Below are positions 1 through 5,869 of a stretch of 9,076 nucleotides of DNA, piece by piece; the first letter of the stretch is position 1, and each line of letters begins with the position of its first letter. Made by a program: the position numbers and the translations under genes. The notes beneath the pieces are model-generated. The model saw only the letters and a program-made list of their open reading frames with translations, did not search any database and had not been told where the DNA came from. This stretch comes from Rhodanobacteraceae bacterium (lineage in GTDB: Bacteria > Pseudomonadota > Gammaproteobacteria > Xanthomonadales > Rhodanobacteraceae), in NCBI GenBank assembly GCA_012270595.1, contig JAAXIA010000103.1:1-9076 (forward strand). The letters are read 5' to 3'.

Positions 1-1330
1 GCCACAGGGTGTAGCCCGCACCAATAATCAGAGTAAAGGCCGCGCACAGGCCAATCCATGGATTGGCACTGAAGCTGGCCAGTATCACCATGAACTCGCC
101 AACAAAACCACTGGTGCCAGGCAATCCGCAATTAGCCATGGCAAACACGACGAGGAAGAAACCAAACCAGGGCATGACATTAATCAAGCCGCCGTAATCC
201 TTGATGAGGCGTGTGTGCAGGCGGTCATACATCACACCGATGCAGCTAAACATGGCACCGGAAACAAAACCATGCGAAATCATCTGCACCATCGCGCCCT
301 GTAAACCCAGTCTCGCTGTATCGATACGATCATCATGGCACACCAGCATAAAAGCAATAAAAATTCCCAGTGTGACAAAACCCATGTGCGCAATCGACGA
401 ATAGGCCACGAGTTTCTTCATATCTTCCTGCACCAGCGCTACGTAGCCGATGTAGATAATTGCAATCAGGCTGAGGGCGACGACAAGCCAAGTAAAATGT
501 GCGCCGGCATCAGGCACAATGGGCAAGATAAAGCGCAGCATTCCATACGTACCCACTTTCAGCATCACCGCAGCCAGCACTACTGAGCCGCCAGTAGGCG
601 CTTCCACGTGGGCATCAGGTAACCAGGTATGCACCGGTACCATGGGTACCTTGATCGCAAAGGCCAGTAAAAAGGCGAAGAATAGCCAGCTCTGTTCACG
701 CATCGTGAGCGGCATGACAGCCCAGACGTGCAGATCAAACGTGGGCAGCTGGTTCGCTGTGAAACTGGCGGAATGGTGATACAGGTACATCAGCGCGATC
801 AGCATGAAGACCGAGCCGAAGAAGGTGTAGATAAAAAACTTCAGTGTGGCATACACCCGCCGCGGGCCACCCCATACTCCAATAAGGATGAACATGGGAA
901 TCAGCATGGCCTCGAAGAAGACATAAAACACCAGCGCATCGGTGGCACAGAACACGCCAATCATCAGACCTTCAAGCACCAGTATGGCCGCCATGTATTG
1001 ATGGGTATTGACCTTGATGACTCCCCAGGCACCGACCACCACCACTACGCCAATAAAGGTCGTAAGCAAAATCAAGGCAACCGAAATACCATCTGCACCA
1101 AGGCTGTCATGCACACCCAGTGCGGCTATCCAGCGATAGTTTTCAACCCACTGCATACCACCTGCGGCCTGGTTGTAGCCAAGCAAAAAAAGGCTAAGTA
1201 CAAAGGTGAGCAGCATGAAGAAGAGCGTGAGCCAACGCGCTACATTGGGCCGATCAGAACCCACGAAAAGCACCGGCAACGCGCCGAAAACAGGGAGCCA
1301 GATCAATAGGCTGAGCAAATGATTAAACAT
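1..1330 (-). CDS. nuoM: NADH-quinone oxidoreductase subunit M (NuoM), 3' end cut by window edge
   Basis: This is an antiporter-like, proton-pumping inner-membrane subunit of complex I. The reading frame from the ATG at 1330-1328 stays open for 443 complete codons to the left edge; the family is usually about 490-510 residues, so roughly the last 50-65 are missing. Many hydrophobic segments are visible. Residues expected in the proton channel are present: Glu140 in the VFFEAMLIPMF segment, Lys227 in AFAIKVPMVPVHTWLPDAH, Lys258 in VMLKVGTYG, His353 in MISHGF and Glu412 in FVGEFM. The start follows nuoL after a 15-base gap. An AGGA (1338-1335) sits close to the ATG and a GGAAAG (1345-1340) nine bases away. 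The loop around residues 327-343 (CHDDRIDTAR) looks longer than in E. coli NuoM. The NuoM assignment rather than NuoL or NuoN rests on these motifs and on gene order. Confidence 0.97.
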   Translation of the reverse strand, partial: MFNHLLSLLIWLPVFGALPVLFVGSDRPNVARWLTLFFMLLTFVLSLFLLGYNQAAGGMQWVENYRWIAALGVHDSLGADGISVALILLTTFIGVVVVVGAWGVIKVNTHQYMAAILVLEGLMIGVFCATDALVFYVFFEAMLIPMFILIGVWGGPRRVYATLKFFIYTFFGSVFMLIALMYLYHHSASFTANQLPTFDLHVWAVMPLTMREQSWLFFAFLLAFAIKVPMVPVHTWLPDAHVEAPTGGSVVLAAVMLKVGTYGMLRFILPIVPDAGAHFTWLVVALSLIAIIYIGYVALVQEDMKKLVAYSSIAHMGFVTLGIFIAFMLVCHDDRIDTARLGLQGAMVQMISHGFVSGAMFSCIGVMYDRLHTRLIKDYGGLINVMPWFGFFLVVFAMANCGLPGTSGFVGEFMVILASFSANPWIGLCAAFTLIIGAGYTLW

Positions 1331-1345
1331 ATGTTCCTGCTTTCC

Positions 1346-3355
1346 TTATGGCTTCATCAGCCAGTACCCGCCAAGCAGCAGGATTAGACCGACAATCATT
1401 GCAAAGGCGTAGTGATACAGGTAACCAGACTGTAACCGGCGCATGCCAGCGGCTAGCCGTCGCACTGTCAAGGCCAGACCATTGACCATGACCCCATCGA
1501 CCAGCTGGGCATCGCCGGTTTTCCACAGCAAGTGTCCCAACTTTTGACTACCTTTGGCAAACAGCATGTAGTACAGGTCATCAAACCAGAACTTGCGGTC
1601 GAGCATGATCCACAACGGCTTGAATACCTTTTGCAATTTGCCTGCCAGCGCCGGATTTAACAGGTAGATATAACTCGTCAAGACAAAAGCCAGGACCACC
1701 AGAGCAAAGGGCGCACTGAAAAAACCGTGCAAGGCCATCGCTGTGGCACCGCGGAAATGCGCGCGCATCGCCTGTAACAATGGCTTTACTCCCGTGCCAT
1801 CAATGGCCTTTCCAAACCAGTGCCCGAAGAGCAACGGCCTGACGGTAAAAAAGCCCACAAAACCCGAAGGGATTGCCAGCAATATCAGCGGCACAGTCAC
1901 CACCCAGGGCGACTCTTTCGGTGCATGCGCCAATACCCCCCGCACATCGTGGTGGTTATGGTGATGACCAGGCTTTGCCACAGTGAAGCGTTCCTTGCCA
2001 TGAAAGGTAAGGTACATCAGACGAAAACTGTACAAGGCAGTCACAAAAGCACCAGCAAGCACACAAAAATAGGCATAGCCCGCACCCCAGCGATGGGATT
2101 CACCCACAGCCTCAATAATCGCATCCTTGGAATAAAAACCTGAAGAGAAAGGCACCGCACACAAGGCCAATGACCCCACCCACATGGTCAGCCAGGTGAT
2201 CGGCATATATTTGCGCAAGCCGCCCATGTAACGCATATCCTGCTCATGGTGCATGGCAATGATGACTGAACCCGCGCCCAAAAAGAGCAAGGCTTTAAAA
2301 AAAGCATGGGTCATCAGATGGAACACCGCACCGGCATACATCGCCACACCCAGTGCTGCCGTCATATAACCCAGTTGCGAGAGGGTGGAATAGGCGATAA
2401 CACGCTTGATGTCGTGTTGCACCACCCCAATCAAGCCGGTAAACAAGGCACCGGTAGCACCAATGACCAGGACGACGCTCAGTGCTGTCGGAGACAGTTC
2501 AAATAGAGGCGACATGCGGGCGACCATAAAGATGCCCGCTGTCACCATCGTCGCGGCATGAATCAAGGCAGAGATTGGCGTCGGACCTTCCATTGAGTCG
2601 GGTAACCACACATGCAGCGGGACCTGGGCGCTTTTGCCCATGGCTCCGATAAACAGCAACAGACAAATGACGGTAGCTGCATGCCAGTGCATGCCCGACG
2701 TGATGGCCAAGGTTTTGCCAGCCAGGCTGGGGGAAGCGGCAAACACACTGGCATAATCCAGCGTGCCTAGAAAATAAAGCACCGCAGCAATGCCCAGAAG
2801 AAAGCCAAAGTCACCGACACGATTAACCAGAAAAGCCTTCAGATTAGCAAAAATCGCCGTGGGTCTGCGGTACCAGAAACCAATCAGCAGGTAGGACACC
2901 AGCCCCACCGCCTCCCATCCAAAAAACAGCTGCAGAAAGTTATTAGCCATCACCAGCATAAGCATGGAGAAGGTAAACAGTGAGATATAGCTGAAAAAAC
3001 GCTGGTAGCCCGGGTCATCCGCCATGTAGCCAATGGTATAGACATGCACCAAAAGCGATACGAAGGTCACCACCACCATCATCAAGGTAGTAAGCCGGTC
3101 CACCATAAAGCCGACGCCAAGGTGCAGCTGGCCGACATCAAGCCAAGTGTAAAGGTCATGATTGTAATTCGGTGCGCCGACAAAACCGATGCGATAAAGC
3201 ACGTAGCACGACAAGACACAGGAAACCAGCAGGCCCAAAATGGTCACGCTATGCGCACCCGCGCGACCAATCTGCTTACCAAGGAAACCGGCAAGCAAAC
3301 AGCCCAACAATGGTGCCAGGACAATCGTCAACATAACAGAGGTGGACAATGCCAT
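1346..3355 (-). CDS. nuoL: NADH-quinone oxidoreductase subunit L (NuoL)
   Basis: This is the most distal antiporter-like subunit of complex I, which pumps protons and carries the long lateral helix along the membrane arm. It has 669 residues, slightly longer than the roughly 610-residue E. coli protein. Visible family residues include Glu148 in FFGWEAVGLVSYLLIGFW, Lys241 in GAMGKSAQVPLHVWLPDS, His266 in ALIHAATMV, His350 and Lys354 in THAFFKALLFLGAGS, and Asp411 in GFYSKD. The amphipathic or lateral-helix region and final anchor segment lie at about residues 545-669. A histidine-rich hydrophilic loop sits at residues 463-470. The ATG at 3355-3353 is four bases after the nuoK stop and is preceded by GAAGGG (3369-3364) at an 8-base spacing, which supports this start. 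The stop is TAA at 1348-1346. I saw no disruption. Confidence 0.98.
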   Translation of the reverse strand: MALSTSVMLTIVLAPLLGCLLAGFLGKQIGRAGAHSVTILGLLVSCVLSCYVLYRIGFVGAPNYNHDLYTWLDVGQLHLGVGFMVDRLTTLMMVVVTFVSLLVHVYTIGYMADDPGYQRFFSYISLFTFSMLMLVMANNFLQLFFGWEAVGLVSYLLIGFWYRRPTAIFANLKAFLVNRVGDFGFLLGIAAVLYFLGTLDYASVFAASPSLAGKTLAITSGMHWHAATVICLLLFIGAMGKSAQVPLHVWLPDSMEGPTPISALIHAATMVTAGIFMVARMSPLFELSPTALSVVLVIGATGALFTGLIGVVQHDIKRVIAYSTLSQLGYMTAALGVAMYAGAVFHLMTHAFFKALLFLGAGSVIIAMHHEQDMRYMGGLRKYMPITWLTMWVGSLALCAVPFSSGFYSKDAIIEAVGESHRWGAGYAYFCVLAGAFVTALYSFRLMYLTFHGKERFTVAKPGHHHNHHDVRGVLAHAPKESPWVVTVPLILLAIPSGFVGFFTVRPLLFGHWFGKAIDGTGVKPLLQAMRAHFRGATAMALHGFFSAPFALVVLAFVLTSYIYLLNPALAGKLQKVFKPLWIMLDRKFWFDDLYYMLFAKGSQKLGHLLWKTGDAQLVDGVMVNGLALTVRRLAAGMRRLQSGYLYHYAFAMIVGLILLLGGYWLMKP

Positions 3356-3359
3356 CAGA

Positions 3360-3668
3360 TCAACCCTTCATGCTCTCGATTTCAGCCACATTGACCGTAC
3401 GGCGATGACGGAACAACAACACCAGAATCGCCAGACCAATGGCGGATTCTGCCGCCGCCACAGTGAGAACAAAGAACACAAACACCTGCCCGGCCACATC
3501 ATGGTTGAACCGGGAAAAAGCCACGAAATTGATATTGACCGCCAGCAACATCAACTCTAGCGCCATCAGCAACACAATCAGATTTTTGCGATTGATAAAC
3601 AAACCCGCAATCGCAATACAAAACAGGATCGCGCCAAGCACGATAAAGTGCGAAAGCGTAAGCATCAT
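3360..3668 (-). CDS. nuoK: NADH-quinone oxidoreductase subunit K (NuoK)
   Basis: This small membrane subunit of complex I links the quinone-site half of the membrane arm to the antiporter-like subunits and is related to MrpC. It has 102 residues from the first ATG, with three hydrophobic segments. Two membrane glutamates essential in the family are present: Glu38 in [18 protein letters not shown] and Glu74 in [17 protein letters not shown] (37 and 73 if the second Met is used). The segment [20 protein letters not shown] is highly characteristic. Two consecutive ATG codons (3668 and 3665) follow a strong GAAGGAG Shine-Dalgarno (3680-3674) with spacings of 5 and 8 bases; starting at the second gives the common 101-residue length. 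The first ATG overlaps the nuoJ stop by 4 bases (ATGA), suggesting coupled translation. The stop is TGA at 3362-3360. Confidence 0.98.
   Translation of the reverse strand: MMLTLSHFIVLGAILFCIAIAGLFINRKNLIVLLMALELMLLAVNINFVAFSRFNHDVAGQVFVFFVLTVAAAESAIGLAILVLLFRHRRTVNVAEIESMKG
3364..3369 (-). promoter_or_regulatory. Shine-Dalgarno of nuoL
   Basis: The minus strand reads GAAGGG, 8 bases before the nuoL ATG at 3355. It is encoded within the last codons of nuoK (Met-Lys-Gly-stop), so ribosomes ending nuoK would pass directly over the nuoL start. Confidence 0.7.
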
Positions 3669-4330
3669 CTGGTCTCCTTCTCTGGCGCACGACTGACAGG
3701 TGGCTCAGTTGGACCTGCCGCGTCCATCTTCACCAAGCGGACACGATCACGCGCCCTCACATTGACCTGCTCGGCGATAACCTGGCGCTTGTTCGCGACG
3801 CGATGCTGGCGTTGACGCAAGGTCAGCATGACGGCCACCACCATGCCAACGGTCAAAATAAGCGCAGCGATCTCCACCGGAAGCAGGTAGTGCGTATAAA
3901 GCGCCTTGCCCAGCCATGCGCTGTTGGAGTGCCCGTTCGCCGCTGCCGGATTGGCACCCATAACGTAGCTGCGCATGGTACGTACGCCGATCAGGGCGAG
4001 CATTTCCAGAAGCATAACCACTGCCACTAAAATGCCGACGGGAAGGAATTTTACGAAACCTTCGCGCAGTTTTTCCTGGTCGAGATCCAGCATCATAACG
4101 ACAAAGAGGAACAATACCATCACCGCGCCGACGTATACCACGATCAGCGCAATAGCCAGAAACTCCGCCTCGGCCAGCATCCAGATACAGGCTGTACTGA
4201 AAAAAGCAAGGATTAGCGCCAACACAGCATGCACCGTATTGCGAAGCGTAATGACCGACAGTGCAGCACCCACCGTCACAGTTGCAAAGAAATAAAAACA
4301 AAGCAGTTGGAACAGCTGCGCAGTTATCAT
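3665..4330 (-). CDS. nuoJ: NADH-quinone oxidoreductase subunit J (NuoJ)
   Basis: This is a membrane subunit of complex I equivalent to mitochondrial ND6; its third helix takes part in coupling quinone chemistry to pumping. From the preferred ATG at 4330 it has 221 residues. Five hydrophobic segments are visible. The signature third helix with its flexible glycine is clear at about residues 57-81 ([19 protein letters not shown] then LFVVMML). After the last helix (about 152-170) comes a charged tail of about 50 residues containing DRVRLVKM, a pattern I associate with beta- and gammaproteobacterial NuoJ. An in-frame ATG at 4342 would add four residues (MGNV); 4330 is preferred because a GGGGA (4340-4336) lies 5 bases before it, whereas 4342 has no good ribosome site. 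The gene ends in TGA at 3667-3665, overlapping nuoK. Confidence 0.95.
   Translation of the reverse strand: MITAQLFQLLCFYFFATVTVGAALSVITLRNTVHAVLALILAFFSTACIWMLAEAEFLAIALIVVYVGAVMVLFLFVVMMLDLDQEKLREGFVKFLPVGILVAVVMLLEMLALIGVRTMRSYVMGANPAAANGHSNSAWLGKALYTHYLLPVEIAALILTVGMVVAVMLTLRQRQHRVANKRQVIAEQVNVRARDRVRLVKMDAAGPTEPPVSRAPEKETR
3674..3680 (-). promoter_or_regulatory. Shine-Dalgarno of nuoK
   Basis: The minus strand reads GAAGGAG, the strongest ribosome-binding match among the internal genes. It lies inside the end of nuoJ, 5 bases before the first nuoK ATG (3668) and 8 bases before the second (3665). The 8-base spacing slightly favours the second ATG. Confidence 0.75.
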
Positions 4331-4335
4331 GACAT

Positions 4336-4340
4336 TCCCC
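4336..4340 (-). promoter_or_regulatory. Probable Shine-Dalgarno deciding the nuoJ start
   Basis: The minus strand reads GGGGA, 5 bases before the ATG at 4330. It overlaps the alternative in-frame ATG at 4342-4340, which itself has no convincing purine-rich site upstream. This is the reason for choosing the shorter NuoJ. Confidence 0.5.
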
Positions 4341-4347
4341 ATGGTCT

Positions 4348-4839
4348 TTAGCGGAACACCGCGTCCTGGGCACGCGCCGCAGCAATATCAGCCTCGAAAC
4401 GATCACCGATGGCAAGCAGTTGTGACTTGGTCACCACGCTCTCGTCACGGCTGTCAAAATGGTACTCATGGATGCCGGTCTCAACGATTGAATCCACCGG
4501 ACAGCTCTCCTCGCAAAAACCACAGAAGATGCACTTGAACAGGTCGATATCGTAGCGGGTGGTGCGGCGCTGACCATCACACTCACGCGCAGCCGAATCA
4601 ATCGTGATTGCCAAAGCTGGACATACCGCCTCACACAGCTTGCAGGCAATGCAGCGCTCCTCCCCATTGGGATAACGACGCAGTGCATGCAACCCGCGAA
4701 AACGGTTTGACTTGGGGATATGCTCCATGGGGTAATGCATCGTATATTTCGGGCGCAGAAGATAGCGCAGAGTCAGTCCCAAGCCACGGAACAGCTCAAT
4801 TAGCAGCAGGCTTTTAAAGTAACGCACCAGAGTTTTCAT
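4348..4839 (-). CDS. nuoI: NADH-quinone oxidoreductase subunit I (NuoI), 2x[4Fe-4S] protein
   Basis: This is the peripheral-arm subunit that carries clusters N6a and N6b and passes electrons toward N2 and quinone. It has 163 residues from the ATG at 4839, the usual proteobacterial length. Two ferredoxin-type motifs are visible: C63-x2-C66-x2-C69-x3-C73-P ([12 protein letters not shown]) and C103-x2-C106-x2-C109-x3-C113-P ([12 protein letters not shown]). By family rule, C63, C66, C69 and C113 bind one cluster and C103, C106, C109 and C73 the other. The N-terminal amphipathic stretch (about residues 8-28) probably docks on the membrane subunits. A TTG at 4851, overlapping the nuoH stop, would add four residues (MIHS), but its only purine-rich site is 1 base away; the same GGGGAA (4857-4852) is 12 bases from the ATG. 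The gap to nuoH is 8 bases. The stop is TAA at 4350-4348. Confidence 0.97.
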   Translation of the reverse strand: MKTLVRYFKSLLLIELFRGLGLTLRYLLRPKYTMHYPMEHIPKSNRFRGLHALRRYPNGEERCIACKLCEAVCPALAITIDSAARECDGQRRTTRYDIDLFKCIFCGFCEESCPVDSIVETGIHEYHFDSRDESVVTKSQLLAIGDRFEADIAAARAQDAVFR

Positions 4840-4847
4840 AGAATGAA

Positions 4848-5864
4848 TCAATTCCCCGCAAGACCGTAATACTTAAGGCAACCAGCCACCAGAACCCAGA
4901 CCAGGGTAATGGGAATGAACACCTTCCAGCCCAGACGCATGATTTGATCGTAGCGATAACGCGGAAAGGTAGCGCGAAACCACAAAAAGCAAAAAGCAAA
5001 GAAAAAAGCCTTGATAAACAACCACCAAAAACTGCTGTGCCCCAGCCCACCCCAACTGACCGGGAAGGGACTAAGCCAGCCGCCCCAAAAAAGGATCGCA
5101 GCAAGAAAACTCACCAAAATCATGTTGGCGTATTCCGCCAGAAAGAAGAGCGCAAAGGCTGAACCGGAATACTCCACATGAAAACCGGCAACGATTTCCG
5201 ACTCCCCTTCGGCCACATCAAACGGGGCGCGATTGGTCTCCGCTACGCCGGAGATAAAATAGATAAAGAACGCCGGCAGGAGCGGCAGCCAGAACCAGTC
5301 CAGCATGCCCCGCGAGCCGGCCTGCGCGTGCACAATAGCGCTTAGGTTCAGTGATCCGGCCAGCACCAGCACACAAACCAGGCACAGTCCCATCGCCAGC
5401 TCATAAGAGATGACCTGCGCCGCCGAACGCATCGCGCCAAGCAGGGCGTAACGCGAGTTGGATGCCCAGCCGGCCAGAATAATCCCGTAGACTCCCAGCG
5501 AAGTCATTGCAAGCAGGTAGAGCAAACCGGCATTGACATTGGCCAGCACCAACTGGTCCGAGAACGGAATAACTGCCCATGCGGCGAGCGCCGGGATCAG
5601 TGCCAGCATCGGTGCCAGATAATAAAGCACGCGGTTGGCGTGCGTGGGAAGGATCACTTCCTTGCAGAGCAGCTTGAGCACATCGGCAAAAGCCTGGAAC
5701 AAGCCCAGTGGCCCCACCTTGTTCGGTCCCATGCGCACGTGCATCCAGCCGATAATCTTGCGCTCCCAGTACACAAACATCGCCACCGCAAGAACCAGCG
5801 GCAACACAATGGCAAAAATGCAGGCGACAGGCCAGACAAGCTGATTAAAGAGCGCTTCGTCCAC
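4848..5864 (-). CDS. nuoH: NADH-quinone oxidoreductase subunit H (NuoH)
   Basis: This integral membrane subunit (mitochondrial ND1) forms the quinone chamber and the interface with the peripheral arm. It has 338 residues, within the normal range, with about eight hydrophobic segments. Family signatures in order are [19 protein letters not shown] (34-52), [19 protein letters not shown] (132-150), SYELAMG with Glu155, [20 protein letters not shown] (208-227) holding the conserved acidic residues Glu209, Asp216, Glu219 and Glu221, and [18 protein letters not shown] (297-314). The start is GTG at 5864-5862, five bases after the nuoG stop, with a TAAGG (5879-5875) ten bases upstream inside the end of nuoG. 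No ATG alternative lies nearby in frame. The stop is TGA at 4850-4848. Confidence 0.97.
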   Translation of the reverse strand: MDEALFNQLVWPVACIFAIVLPLVLAVAMFVYWERKIIGWMHVRMGPNKVGPLGLFQAFADVLKLLCKEVILPTHANRVLYYLAPMLALIPALAAWAVIPFSDQLVLANVNAGLLYLLAMTSLGVYGIILAGWASNSRYALLGAMRSAAQVISYELAMGLCLVCVLVLAGSLNLSAIVHAQAGSRGMLDWFWLPLLPAFFIYFISGVAETNRAPFDVAEGESEIVAGFHVEYSGSAFALFFLAEYANMILVSFLAAILFWGGWLSPFPVSWGGLGHSSFWWLFIKAFFFAFCFLWFRATFPRYRYDQIMRLGWKVFIPITLVWVLVAGCLKYYGLAGN

Positions 5865-5869
5865 GGGGT

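Noticed and set aside
636..650. Paired GGTACC palindromes around ATG in nuoM
   Set aside because: They arise from the codons of the conserved Lys-Val-Pro-Met-Val-Pro segment and need no other explanation.
728..1309. Plus-strand open frame of 193 codons antisense to nuoM
   Set aside because: The composition is very hydrophilic (His, Gln, Glu, Lys), the mirror of hydrophobic NuoM codons, with no domain. The nuoM frame on the other strand is unmistakable.
1331..1345. Search for a promoter or terminator in the nuoL-nuoM gap, the largest in the window
   Set aside because: At 15 bases it holds only ribosome-binding sequence; no -10/-35 pair or terminator hairpin fits, and the other gaps are smaller still.
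2676..2695. Close repeat of TGCATGCC within nuoL
   Set aside because: It is short, imperfect beyond the core, and fully explained by coding for a Met/His stretch; no sign of a binding site.
3747..4415. Minus-strand open frame of 222 codons overlapping nuoJ in another frame
   Set aside because: The nuoJ frame encodes clear membrane helices and family motifs, while this frame yields an Arg/Gly/Cys-rich product with no family resemblance.
4814..5104. Minus-strand 96-codon frame inside nuoH with hydrophobic stretches
   Set aside because: It is out of frame with NuoH, whose conserved motifs span the same bases; the hydrophobicity is carried over from the T-rich codons.
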